The translations under genes were made by a program, and so were the position numbers. Positions 14,284-25,265 of a DNA stretch of 64,000 nucleotides are shown here, one piece after another. The notes under the pieces are model-generated. The model made no database searches. It had not been told where the DNA came from and worked only from the letters and a program-made list of their open reading frames with translations. How positions within the stretch are numbered: position 1 is the first letter of the stretch; each line of letters starts with the position of its first letter. The stretch is taken from assembly GCA_029582155.1 (NCBI GenBank), contig CM055911.1:48579401-48643400 (forward strand), read 5' to 3'. Origin of the DNA: Panopea generosa. Its lineage: Eukaryota > Mollusca > Bivalvia > Adapedonta > Hiatellidae.

Positions 14284-14427
14284 CTAGGTGGAGCACATAC
14301 AAAGAGAGCCAGGCAAGACAGGAACGAGGACAGGAGCGGGAAGCACACGGTCAGACATCAAGATGTCCATGTATGGAACAGCATCTGCTCGGGGCTGGCG
14401 TTCAGTCATGGTCGAATGGCTTTCACA
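14284..14427 (-). CDS. Candidate 3'-terminal coding exon, unknown product
   Basis: On the minus strand a strong splice acceptor, with a pyrimidine-rich tract ending CTCTTTACAG, immediately precedes a phase-0 open stretch of 47 codons ending in TAG. The peptide begins CESHSTMTERQPRADAVPYM and ends in a proline/valine/leucine-rich tail and CMCST. It is clearly GC-richer than its surroundings. No domain is recognised. No upstream exon was joined to it; the candidate start exon at 19423-19498 lies upstream on the same strand but ends in phase 1, so another exon would be needed. It could also be a chance frame or a gene relic. Confidence 0.25.
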   Translation of the reverse strand, partial: CESHSTMTERQPRADAVPYMDILMSDRVLPAPVLVPVLPGSLCMCST

Positions 14428-14649
14428 CTGTAAAGAGAAAGAAAAATATGTTAAAATCTTATAATTCATTGCAAAATGGTTATTTATGAATAGCATTTTC
14501 TTGTGACATTTAATTTGTCCTGATAAATTTTCCCCATTTTCAGATGTGAACAAATATGATTTACTGGTTTTTGAAATGCATAAATTATACAGTTAATAAA
14601 ACCTATCTTAAGAGAAGAAACCAAAGTGGCTATTTTTAAACCCCTCCTG

Positions 14650-16393
14650 TAAGACAAAGTTACAGAGCAGGCATGAAATATCAAATAAACTGATAGTATG
14701 TCCTTGAGGTAAGGTTATTGGTATTAACGTGACACATCGTCATGTTATGTTGATCAACTGATAAATTGAGCCAAGTGTTTTAGAAATCAATCCATGTATG
14801 ATAAAGTTAAATGACAGACTTGAAATCTCAAACAGACTCAAAGTGTTGTCATACAAACTCAAAGTGTGACCTTGACCTATGGGGTACGGGTCTAGGTCTT
14901 ACGTGTGACATGTCATCATGTAATATTGATCAATTGAACCAAGTTAAAGACAAAGTTACAGATCAGACATGCAATATCAAACAAATTGAAAGTGTGACCT
15001 TGACCTTTGATGAAAGGTTCTGGGTCTTACATGCAACAATTAATTATGTCATGTTGATCAACTGAGCCAAGTATTTTTGAAATTTATCCATAGGTGACAA
15101 AGTTACAGACCAGACACGAAACCCCAAGCAAACTGAAAGTGTTGTCAAAGTTAAATTGTGACCTTGACCTTTGACCTTTGAAGTGGGAATCTGAGTGTTA
15201 AGTGCGACACGTAGTCAAAATATGTTTATCATTTGTAGCAAGTATTTATGCATGACAAAATAATAGGCCAGACACGAATCTCACTGACTGAATGTGTTGT
15301 CAAACAAATGCAAAGTGTGACCTTTACCATGTGGGTGTTACGCACGACACGTCATCTTGTCATGCTAATGAATTGAGCCCAGTGCTTTTTAAATTGATCC
15401 ATAGGTGACAAAGTTACAGACCGGACACACAATCTCAATCAGACTGAAAGTGTCATCAAAGTGACCTTTGAAGTGGTAGTTAGGTGTCACACGTGACACA
15501 TCGTCATTTTATGGACAAGATACGTATATGCATGACAAAGATACAGGTCGGCCACAAATCTCACACAGACTCAAAGTGTTGTCACCCAACGTGTGACCTT
15601 GATCTTTGAGGTACGGTGTGGGACTTACTCGCGATACGAGGTCATGTTATGTTGATTATTTGTAGCAAGTATTTATAAAATCAATGTATGCATGACAAAG
15701 TTAAAGACTGGACACAAAATATCACACAGACTCAAGGTGTTGTCAAACAATCTCAAAGTGTGTCCTTGACCTTTGAGGTAAGGGTGTAGGTCTTAATCGC
15801 AACACGTCGTCATGTTATGTTGATCATCTGTAGCAAGTATTTATACAATCAATGTATGTATGACAAAGTTACAGACCGGACACAAAATATCACAGACTCA
15901 AGGTGTTGTCAAACAAACTCAAAGTGTGACCTTGACCTTTGAGGTACAGGTGTCGGTCTTACTCGCGACACATTGTCATTTTATGTTAATCATTTGTAGC
16001 AAGTATTAGCAAAATCCATCTAGGCATGACAAAGTTACAGGCTGGACACAACATCTCACAGACTCAAAGTGTTGTCAAACAAACTCAAAGGATGATCTTG
16101 ACCTTTGAGGTAAGGGTGTGGGTCTTACTCACAACACGTCGTCATGTTATGTTGATTATTTGTAGCAAGTATTTATAAAATCAATATATGCATGACCAAA
16201 GTTACAGATCGGAAATGAAATCTCACACAGACTCATAGTGTTGTCAAACAAACTCAAAGTGTGATCTTTACCTTTGAGGTAAGGGTGTAGGTCTTAATCG
16301 CAACAGGTCGTCATGTTATGTTGATCATTTGTAGCAAGTATTAGCAAAATCCATCTATGCATGACAAAGTTACAGACTGGACACGAAATACCA
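14650..16393. repeat. Tandem element with ~167-bp units rich in TGACCT motifs
   Basis: About ten diverged units share GACAAAGTTACAGACCGGAC, CTCAAAGTGTTGTCAAACAA, GTGACCTTGACCTTTGAGG and GTCATGTTATGTTGATCA. Starts of the GTGACCTTGACC segment near 15592, 15761, 15927, 16094 and 16261 give a period of 166-169 bp; the left units are more irregular. No gene is seen inside. Confidence 0.85.
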
Positions 16394-16497
16394 GACGGAA
16401 GGAAGGACGGACGACGGACGGACTGACAGGTTGACGGACGGACGGACGCTGCAATTACTATATGCCACCCGATTTTTTTTGTTGGGGTGGCGGGCAT
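16394..16497. repeat. GACG-rich tract and terminal hairpin of the same element
   Basis: A GGAC/GGACGGACG-rich stretch is followed by a short imperfect hairpin, ATGCCACCC...GGGTGGCGGGCAT, and then A/T-rich DNA. It directly abuts the 167-bp array and looks like the fixed end of that repeat family. Confidence 0.6.
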
Positions 16498-16575
16498 AAA
16501 AATGAATAGTGGGGTGGGACAATTCAGTTGAAATTAGGCAGAATATTTTATTTAGCTAAAACAAAATTAAAAAAA

Positions 16576-16870
16576 CAAGAGCTGTCGGAGGGACAGCATG
16601 CTCTACTATTTGAATATTTGTCACAAAAGTACAAATTTGATTGAGACTGATGACAAATCAAGCAAATAAGAGTTATCTAACGTACAGAATTTACAAAATT
16701 GAGAAGATTTTGTAACTGCAATACCTTGAATGAAGTTTCAATCCAATACATGCAGTGAGTGACTACCGAGTTATAAAATTTCTAAGTCAAACAAAGGCCC
16801 TAATTCGCAAAAGAATCTGGCACGAGTTATCCTACTTGATCAATTTGGTTGGTTCATGACTACAAAGCCG
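16576..16870. mobile_element. Dispersed repeat with GAGCTGTC...GACAGC hairpin head
   Basis: The stretch begins with an A-run and 'AACAAGAGCTGTCGGAGGGA', whose GCTGTC/GACAGC arms can pair. I associate this head with interspersed repeats of bivalves, from memory rather than by search. The right boundary is uncertain. No coding frame is seen. Confidence 0.4.
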
Positions 16871-16874
16871 AATG

Positions 16875-17056
16875 TCAGTAACGCGTCTTGATTATCAATC
16901 CAGGAGTTGTGAGTTTGAATCCCCGCCGAACAACAGTTTCCGTGATGATTGATATACGACATTTGTGTCATTATCATTCGTCTCTCACAGCTGATTCCAG
17001 TGGGAACGTAATCAGTTTCTTACGGAAATGGGGTGTGCTCAAGTACTGGTTTTATG
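16875..17056 (+). mobile_element. tRNA-derived SINE (family 2), truncated
   Basis: A degenerate tRNA-like head with B-box-like GAGTTTGAATCCC is followed by the family body: TGATTGATATACGACATT, TCATTATCATTCGTCTCTCA and GGGGTGTGCTCAAGTACTGG. The same body occurs at 27945, 37845, 54585 (minus) and 59075. The copy stops where the 50-bp minisatellite begins. Confidence 0.75.
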
Positions 17057-17069
17057 GCCAAATTTGGAT

Positions 17070-17965
17070 GGTCTATCCTTGGGATATGGGATAAGGGCAT
17101 GACATGGGATAGGGTGTGACAGAAGGTGGTGGTATGACATGGGATAAGGACATGACATGGGACAGGGTGTGGCAAGTGGTGGTATAACATGGGATAAGGA
17201 CATGACATGGGATAGGGTGTGACAGGTGATGATATGACATGGGATAAGGAGATGACATAGGTTAGGGTGTGACAGGCGATGGTATAACATAGGATAATGA
17301 CATGACATGGTATAACATGTGATAAGGACATGACATGGGGCAGAGTGTGATAGGTGATGGTATAACATGGGATAGGGTGTGACAGAAGGTGATAGTATAA
17401 CATCAGATAAGGCCATGACATGGGAGAGGGTGTGACAGGTGATGGTATGACATGGGATAAGGACATGACATCATATGGGATAGGGTGACAGGTGATGGTA
17501 TAACATGGGATAAGGACATGACAGGGGATAGGGTTTGACAAGCGATAGTATGACATGGGATAAGGATATGACATGGGATATGGTGTGACAGAAGGTGATG
17601 GTATAACATCGGATAAGGACATGACATGGGACAGGGTGTGGCAAGTGGTGGCATGACATGGGATAGGGTGTGACAAGTGATGGTATGACATGGGATAAGG
17701 ACATGACATGAGATCGTGTGTGACAAGTGATGGTATGACATGGGATAGGGTGTGACAGGTGATGGTATGGCATGGGATAGGGTGTGACAGGTGATGGTAT
17801 GGCATGGGATAAGAACGTGACATTTGATAGGGTGTGAAAGAAGGTGATGGTATAACATGGGATAAGGACATAACATTGGATAGGACGTGACAGGTTATGG
17901 TATGACATGGGATAAGGACATGACATTGGATAGGACGTGACAGGTTATGGTATGACATTGGATAA
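17070..17965. repeat. Minisatellite, 50-bp unit
   Basis: Units are built from GACATGGGATAAGGACATGA and CATGGGATAGGGTGTGACAG with a GTGATGGTAT link. Shorter units lacking the middle third are interspersed. The minus strand lacks stop codons over most of the array, giving a 354-codon open frame (17020-18084) of repeated Cys-His-Pro-Tyr-Ser-rich peptide. The unit length is not a multiple of three, so the frame is read in all three phases of the unit. I regard it as spurious. Confidence 0.92.
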
Positions 17966-18070
17966 TAACATGACATACATTGGACATACTCACGTACACT
18001 TCTTCTGTTGCTGCACCAGAATACTAACGTACATCGACTAACGTACACCACCTGTACACTACTTATATGA
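17966..18070. repeat. Degenerate outlier of the 36-bp minisatellite
   Basis: Damaged copies of the unit 'ACTAACGTACACTACTTATA' + TGACTGCACCAGA abut the 50-bp minisatellite. The same unit forms the main array about 2.1 kb away at 20207-21150. Confidence 0.7.
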
Positions 18071-18234
18071 CTGCACGTCAACAATTAAAATAAGAAAATA
18101 CTAGCCCGTTGTCACCTTCATGTTTGGTTTTAATCAGTAAAATCAGTATCATTTTTAATCCTGTCAATACAGACAGCTACAATATGATCGATAACATCGT
18201 AATTGTTAATTGTTGTGTGTCACTATTTTATGAA

Positions 18235-18330
18235 ATACCGCGCGAGAACGCTGTGTTTGCAAACGTTTGTTGATGCGGACTTCCGGGACGACAACTTCCG
18301 TGAATGACACTAAAACCCGGCCAGATATCG
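18235..18330. promoter_or_regulatory. CpG-rich stretch with two ETS-type sites, possible promoter
   Basis: In otherwise AT-rich DNA this stretch has a cluster of CpGs (ACCGCGCGAGAACG, GATGCGGACTTCCGGGACGA) and two ACTTCCG motifs about 15 bp apart. These match the core of ETS-family sites (CCGGAAGT on the other strand). Paired ETS sites in a CpG-rich patch are typical of housekeeping promoters. No gene can be attached to it with confidence. Confidence 0.3.
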
Positions 18331-19183
18331 GCTGACCCGTTTATGTTCCTTGTATATATGAACACCGTATTTATGTTCATGCATGGTGACACTATTAACA
18401 CGATTGAAGTTTTGACGCTTGTTGAATGCAGAAAACTGTGATGCTATTTTTAATATGAATAAGGACTGTTAAAAAAATGATATGATGACAGAATTAATCA
18501 ATGTGAATGTGTGGTGCAGAATGTAGGCATACAATGAGTGGGGCAAGCTGGGTCACGGCTGTGGAAAATATGCAGTGAGATATAGCAGATACCGAATTAC
18601 ACCAAGTCACTTTATATGGCACCACAAGGTTCCAAGGTATATTTAGTTTAGGGTGTGTGAGGAGTGTGGGTAGGGGCGGCGGGATTTTGGTCAAAACTCA
18701 AAAGGCCTATATGTGCTAGGAAGGGAGGAGAAACACGTTGTATTCTTAATTACACAAGATTTTTGCAATCATCAAATTTTCTAGAGGGAGGCCATAAACA
18801 ATAAAGTTGCCGGAATGATTAAATATCACAACATTACTACAATTATTCAAAATAGGAACCGATGTCAAGTCCATGTTCTGAAAATAATATTCTAAAATAA
18901 AAATGTGAAGTGTATTTACATTTTTTCATAATCAAAACAGTAGATACAGTTTTCTGTGTACTGTGTCTACATTTTGTTAACATTGTTGTGAAAAAGATAC
19001 CTGTCGAGCTCTGGTATACCCCTTCGTGAATTACACAATAATATCCAAGTGAATTTCCTTCAAAGGCACAAATACAAACTTGTCACATGGAAATGATTTC
19101 CCGCGTCATGCTCGCACACGTAAAGCACGCATTTGAGTGATTCAATGAAGTATATCTCTACACTCTACATACTTACCCCTAAC
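18331..19183. other. Unassigned intergenic DNA
   Basis: AT-rich unique-looking sequence. I see no gene, RNA or repeat that I can support. Confidence 0.5.
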
Positions 19184-19295
19184 CACAGGGGCCAGTGGCA
19201 ATATATATTCTATATCACTATATTGTAGTATAATAAAGACGTCTTTATAATACTATATATAGTGATAAAGATATATATTGTCATTGGCGCCTGTG
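19184..19295. mobile_element. 112-bp near-perfect palindrome (fold-back MITE)
   Basis: Two arms of about 56 bp meet at AAAGACGTCTTT. The left arm starts CACAGGGGCCAGTGGCAATA; the reverse complement of the right arm starts CACAGGCGCCAATGACAATA. Both continue through TATCACTATAT...AGTAT.ATAAAGAC with few mismatches. There is no internal sequence beyond the arms. Confidence 0.85.
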
Positions 19296-19422
19296 CACCC
19301 AACAAAAAAATCTGATTATTACTGGGGCTGTCAGGGTACAGCAAAAAGAAATAGAAAAACTTGAAATGTGATTTAAAATAACAAAGCTATACACATATTT
19401 TAACTAGAAAATAGTAACTTAC

Positions 19423-19498
19423 CTCTACATTCCTTCCAACCAAGACAAGCACCAGCCACCAAAGCAGAAGAAACAGCTTGAGACACACGAGCGAACAT
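19423..19498 (-). CDS. Candidate first coding exon with targeting peptide
   Basis: On the minus strand an ATG opens 25 codons, MFARVSQAVSSALVAGACLG then WKECR, followed one base later by a consensus donor, G|GTAAGT (exon ends in phase 1). The peptide has an N-terminal arginine and an Ala/Ser/Val/Leu-rich stretch, so it could be a signal peptide or a mitochondrial presequence. No further exon was linked. The candidate terminal exon at 14284-14427 is on the same strand but its phase 0 does not fit directly. A chance ATG before a donor is possible. Confidence 0.3.
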
Positions 19499-19852
19499 GA
19501 CTACAGTATATCTTAATTAAGCACTGAGATAATAACAACATTTTAGCAATAATGACTTTGAAACAGCGTAAGTTTAGCCAGTAAATTCGTATATATAAGC
19601 TTTGTATGTTGTTACCCATATGTCGCCATTAAAATGAGTAGCAAAATTCTTCCTGCGAATCAAGGTTGTTGAATTAGGTTAAATGCCCAGCAATTATGGG
19701 TTTATACTGTATTGTATGTTTTCTATAAGTGCTAGTACTCAAACTCCAGCTACAATAGAACATTGATTGCAAACCTATGTAAATAGCCGAGAGGCAAAGT
19801 AATTTAAGTTGCTAATAAACCTGTAACCTGACTGATTTCGTGAACACTTTAT

Positions 19853-19864
19853 TTGTTGTTGTAT

Positions 19865-19908
<44 letters not shown>
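19853..19908. repeat. (TTG)n microsatellite
   Basis: A nearly pure TTG run with one interruption (TTGTATTTG) near its left end. Confidence 0.95.
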
Positions 19909-20206
19909 AAACTTTAAATATATATTTACTACAGCGGATCCAGGGGGTATGACTGAAAATTGGAAAGTTTAGTTAAATTGGCGAAAAATCAAGCACGTGA
20001 ACTGGTAAAACGGCCAAATAGAATAAACACTACTAAAATTGTATCAATTTTGTTGTCCTCTCTTACTCTCGTTTGACATGTTTTCAAATAGCCCACACCT
20101 CAATCTATCATGGATTTCTGTTTCTGCTACTGTGTTCAGTAATTTTGAAGTTGTTATTTTTATGTCCAGTAGAATCGGGAGGTGTTGAGGATCAAACTAA
20201 CGACCT

Positions 20207-21150
20207 CCACAATACACATTAACGTAAACTACCTAGATAACCGCACCAGACATATTAACGTACACTTCTCATATGACTGCACCATACATACTAACGTATA
20301 CTACTTACATGACTGCATCATACATACTAACGTACACTACTTACGTGGCTGCACCATATATACTCATGTACACTACTTATATGACTGCACCATATATACT
20401 AACGTACATTACTTATGTGGCTGCAACATATATACTCACGTACACTACTTATCTGACTGCAGTAAACAAACTAACGTACACTACTTAAATGGCTGCACCA
20501 GACATACTGACGTACACAATTTATATGGCTGCACCAGACAGACTGATGTACATTACTTATAAGACTGCACCAGACATACCAACATATACTACTTATATGA
20601 CTGCACCAGACATACCAACATACACTACTTATATGGCTGCACCATACACACTAACGTACACTACTCATATATAGCTGCACCAGACATAGTGACGTGCAGT
20701 ATTTATATGGCTGCACCATACATTCTAACGTATACTACTTATATGACTGCACCATACATACTAACATAAACTACTCATATATAGCTGTACCATACATACT
20801 AACGTACACTATTTATATGGCTGCACCAGACATACTAACGTACACTATTTATATGGCTGCACCAGACATACTAACCTACACTATTTATATGACTGCTTCA
20901 TACATTCTAACGTACACTACTTATAAGACTGCTTCATGCATACTAACGTACATTACTTATATGGTTGTAGCATACATACTAACGTACACTTCTTATATGG
21001 CTGCACCAGACATACTAACGTACACTACTTATATGGCTGCACCAGACATACTAACGTACACTACTTATATGGCTGTAGCATACATTCTAACGTGCACTAC
21101 TTATATGACTGCGTAATACATACTAACGTACACTACTTATATGGTTGCAC
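20207..21150. repeat. Minisatellite, 36-bp unit
   Basis: About 26 units of CATACTAACGTACACTACTT + ATATGGCTGCACCAGA, with a few 38-40-bp variants. Because 36 is a multiple of three, several overlapping frames stay open (126, 140 and 103 codons), repeating 12-residue motifs such as TNVHYLYGCTIH and ILTYTTYMAAPD. There is no start context, splice signal or non-repeat extension that argues for a protein. Confidence 0.93.
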
Positions 21151-22551
21151 CACGAAACCATTAGCTTTTGTAGGGGATCGACTTCGTTCTACGATAACAA
21201 TGTGTTACACACCAGTGATTACCAAACTTCTGGGTACTTCCGGTTGATTAATATTAATCTTGGTACTTTTCAGATTTATTGTGATCAATCAAGTATGTTC
21301 TTTTTTTGTATTATTCGTGTTCGTTGAAAAGGGAATACGTCGGGGTTTTCGACAATTATATGTTTGTATATGATTTATCGTACCTTCTATTTTGCGGCAA
21401 AGAACGGTTTAATGATCTAAAACGTCTATGTGAAACTGATCTAATTTATGTTTATACTAGCATATATATATAATTTCAGAGAGCCATCAGTCCTGAACAT
21501 GTCTGTATTGGGATAATTGTACGATAAAGATAATCTTGACAACATTTAACATGAGGCAGCTCGCATTGTTACAGAGTTAATCCGTTCAATAGAGATGTTT
21601 TATAACGAAATAGGTTGGATAGCGTTAGAAGATGGTGAAAATATAAAAAAACTAGTCATTGCCTTTAAACCCATGATGGATCTTACACCCGAATATATAT
21701 ATATATATATATCTGATATTTTTCCTTGAGCAGTTGGCATAACCAAGGACTTGTATAAAGTTCTATATAATTCCTTGGCATGACAAACCATTATAATTTA
21801 ATAAATAGCAATGATTTTACAACAATTAACACGAGGATGAAAATTTTCAAAAAATGTTTTTTTCCATCAAGGAATTATATTGTCCTTGATTCCATCATGT
21901 ATATCTTTGTGGTACAGTTTACCGGAACATATATGCAATACAGAAACTCTTGCATCTTTTTAATATCTTATTAAAAGTCATATATTAAACCATTCAAAGT
22001 ACACATCTATTACTTAACCGGAAACAGGCGTTTATCATTAGTCATGCTACATTACAAATGTAGTAACATAAACTATGACCTTTACTCAAATCACTTAAAA
22101 TTAGATTCAGTTAGTGAGTTGTGTGGATACGAAAGGCAAGATGCTGAACATTATTTTATGCCATATCCCTATTATCAATTAAACTCGTTCTTCTTTTTCG
22201 TGCCTCACGCTCATTTCATCCTTTTAGTGTTAATGCAGTTTATTGTCAAAATACGCTTACAGAACATGATAATACCACTTTATTCAATCATGTGCAGAAT
22301 TTCATTTAGGACACCAGACGATTTGAACATATACCATCAGTTTTGTTTTGAAATTGGCGTTAACACCCGTTAAAATACATACTGGCCATCGGTACAGTGT
22401 AAATATAGACTTGTAATTTGTTTAAATTAAGCAAAAAAAACAACAACACAAAAAACAACACATTAACAACAAACAATATCCATGTCAACAAGGAATTATA
22501 TAGAGACAAGTCCTTGATGTCAAGAGGTCCTGAAACCATATATGCATACAT
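21151..22551. other. Intergenic DNA with small hairpin fragments and a TA microsatellite
   Basis: No gene is supported. A (TA)n run lies at 21691-21712. Three related fragments carrying CAAGGAATTATAT and TCCTTG lie near 21747-21778 (inverted), 21868-21893 and 22487-22520. The middle one is itself a small hairpin (CAAGGA...TCCTTG), so these may be parts of one short inverted-repeat family. Confidence 0.5.
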
Positions 22552-22699
22552 GGACTGCGTTCAGTATCTTTACACAGCAAACAAGTTTAATGATTCCCTA
22601 AAATTGTTGTGTAATTGTGTGCTGATTTGAGGTTGAGCTATTGTCCAGAAAAATATGTTAGCTAACGTTAGCAAACGTTTAACCGAACCGAACGCAGCC
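22552..22699. mobile_element. MITE with GGCTGCGTTCAG terminal inverted repeats, copy 1
   Basis: A 148-bp element starts GGACTGCGTTCAG and ends CGAACGCAGCC. Its interior (ACAGCAAACAAGTTTAATG, GAGGTTGAGC, ATGTTAGCTAACGTTAGC) matches the second copy at 63471-63619. The short GC-rich ends suggest a hAT-like non-autonomous element, but I could not see a clear 8-bp target duplication. Confidence 0.8.
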
Positions 22700-23865
22700 C
22701 TGTTAATATCACATGTCCCTCGGAGGATACTCGCTCACTCTGAGTACAGCCGGAATTAGTATAAAAAACGGCCAAAAATCGTCATAAAAAGTTAAATTTT
22801 AAGACCTATTTTAAGGAATTATTTTATTTTTATATATATTTTCTTAATAAATATGTCAAGGAAAATACATAATTACTGGGATTAAGGCATATTCACATCA
22901 TAAACACTATTATACACGCCACATTTGCCTTCCCATGCAGCCGGAAAAATAGCCGGTTCAGCTGGAACCTGGCCGGGTTTTAGTAGTACACCAAGAATAA
23001 CCGGTTACGAAATGACTTGGTTACGAAATGACCGAATACCGTACGAAGTTGTAGTGGTACGAATCAACCAATTAGTAGCGCCACCTTGTGGATATTAGAA
23101 ACACAATAAAATGTAAATAGTTGTTTCGAATGCAAAGAGAAGTTCCTGCTATCAATCTTATAAGGTATTGTGTGCTATTTTTATTTGTAAGGGAAATGCG
23201 CCAATATGTTGAAATGTGTGTCTATTGCAATTTTTAGGACGCAATTTCTAACAACTGACAAATCGATCATGATCATTTGGACGCTCATAATAGGAAAAAA
23301 GCATAACTGAAATTGAAGCACCAAACCAGTAATAATTAATTGCATGTCTCTGAACAAACTATCCGCACAAAGCCAGTTTAATAAAGTAAAAAAAATAACT
23401 TCCTGTAATATTTAAGACGGCGTGTTGGCAGCACAAGAATCCAGCAACCTGACGGGTTGTGATTTTTTTGTTGAATTTTTCTTCTGTAAGGGATAAAAAC
23501 ACTGGATATGTCAGGGCTCTCATTTGCCCTTTTTGGTGGACTCTTATTCTCCCTCATTCCCAGTGGCAAATAATATCCCTTGTATACCCAATACTGCGAT
23601 ATACGTATTATTGCGCATGCTTGTATAATAACAATATCCCAGGCATGCGCAAAATTCCAACTTCCATTAGTGTGGGCATTTGTTTGCATTTCGTAAAGGC
23701 AACTTTATTACTCTGCACTTTTAAGTAACTTTATTACTGTTTATTATTGATGCCGTTACTAACATGGTTGACAAAGGTTTAGACTCGCGGTATTAGGTAT
23801 GACCAGTATAGGTGATATTTCAGATGATGAAATTTTGGTTTATGATTTTAATGTAGTCTTCTACA
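22700..23865. other. Intergenic DNA upstream of the zinc-finger gene
   Basis: AT-rich, no gene supported. It contains a short direct repeat, GGTTACGAAATGAC, near 23002 and 23020. Overlapping open frames of 103 (minus) and 89 (plus) codons at 23378-23728 have no recognisable domain. Confidence 0.4.
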
Positions 23866-24277
23866 AGAAGGCCAGAAGTGCTTATGCGATGGCGCGTTGT
23901 CTGTTGTCCGTCGTAAGTCTGTTAGCAGCACTTTCTCTGAAGTCACTATGCCAATTAAACTGAAACTTCACTTGGGTGTTTCTATTGCATAGGAGACTAT
24001 ACAGAATTTTTTTTTCAGTCTGAAATTCAAGATGGCCACCATTACTAAAAATAGTCCAAACTTAAAAAATCTTCTTCTCATGAATGGCCCAACAGATTTT
24101 CAAAATGTTTATGTAGTAATCATGACCATCTATAGTTTTGTTAGATTTGTTCAAATGGTGTCCCTAGAGTTAAAAATGACCCCGCCACAATGTTTCTATT
24201 GCATAGCAGAATTTCAAAAAGTGCTATGGCCACTATGAGTCAGTAGAGCGTCCTCAGGCCCTCTTGGGCCTCTTGTT
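23866..24277 (+). mobile_element. Dispersed repeat ending in GGCCCTCTTGGGCCTCTTG, copy 1
   Basis: It contains TTGTCTGTTGTCCGTCGTAA, CACTTTCTCTGAAGTCACTA, TGCCAATTAAACTGAAACTT and a terminal CAGGCCCTCTTGGGCCTCTT. The same order of motifs is found in the longer copy at 36726-37799, and the type resembles a common interspersed repeat of bivalves. No coding capacity is seen. Confidence 0.6.
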
Positions 24278-25057
24278 TATACATTTAATATACATCACAC
24301 ATATATTGTTATGTATAATATTGAATGATCCTGTGTTAACGCTATTAGGCAATCTTATGTGCAGTCTAGCACTTGCACTTGCCATTTGATATTCACCGAT
24401 CTTACATAGTAGTTATGTTATCGTAATATTTAAGACAAGTTTAAGAACTGGTCACGTAGGATACATGTTATTGAATTGTCTATCGCGTGATTGGAAGTTA
24501 TCTCAACTGACCAAATTTAAAATGTCTGAGCCATGGCCTGTATTATAAAAGATTACCTTCTTTGACATTGTCTCCTTTGCCTGAGTTAAGTGCTTTAGGG
24601 CCAGTCTGGTCCTCTTGTTCATGTCCATGCAATATCAGTATGTACCATGATATACCATGTCATTTGTTAAGGCCAAGATGTCTCCAAATGCTGGATTTGC
24701 GACTCTTGTTGAGAACAATTTCTCATTCGTCCGCCATTTTGATTATGCAAGATGTAGTCGATGTTATCACGTGATTTATATTCAAGAGTAACATATAAAT
24801 ATCGAATGAAGTTAATTTGATACTGAAGTAGATTTCTTCTTGGAGCACTGTTAACATGTATTGCAGAATTGATGAAAGTTTTCCAATTTCATGACAGGAT
24901 GAAATGAACCAGTTGTTTTATTGATCTATTTATATTGACACATCTTTAGATTTTTGTGACGCACTTTTGCTCTAATGCAACCTGTCCATTATCAGTATTC
25001 AATCTCCAAACAGTTGATGTGTTTACATGAACATTTTTGTGCCCCCCTTCTTGACAG
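24278..25057. other. Upstream region or first intron of the zinc-finger gene
   Basis: AT-rich DNA without a supported gene or repeat. An upstream non-coding exon and promoter of the zinc-finger gene may lie here or in the preceding kilobase, but no convincing core promoter was found. Confidence 0.35.
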
Positions 25058-25137
25058 ATAGAAAATGACTTTGCAACAAACTGAATGTGGCTAGCCTCCG
25101 ACAATACTGGCTTGGCACCTGTCATGAACTAAGTCAA
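25058..25137 (+). other. Likely 5'-untranslated exon of the zinc-finger gene
   Basis: A pyrimidine-rich acceptor (CCCCCCTTCTTGACAG) precedes it and a consensus donor (CAA|GTAAGTG) follows. It contains only a 9-codon upstream frame (ATG at 25066, stop TAG). Spliced to 25266 it leaves the long frame untouched, so a non-coding leader exon is the simplest reading. Confidence 0.5.
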
Positions 25138-25265
25138 GTAAGTGCTTGCACACTGAAATGGCATTGACTACGTCGTATTTTGATTCATAGTAAAATCTCA
25201 CCCAATTTTGTAATGCATTATATGTTATAACTGTTTCATAAAAAAAAATCAATCTTTCTTGTCAG

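Noticed and set aside
20182..21247. Overlapping 126-, 140- and 103-codon frames in the 36-bp array
   Set aside because: Open only because the unit is 12 codons long and free of stops; no start context, splice sites or non-repeat sequence supports a protein.
23378..23728. Genes for the overlapping 103- and 89-codon frames
   Set aside because: They overlap on opposite strands, show no domain and have no splice or start support.
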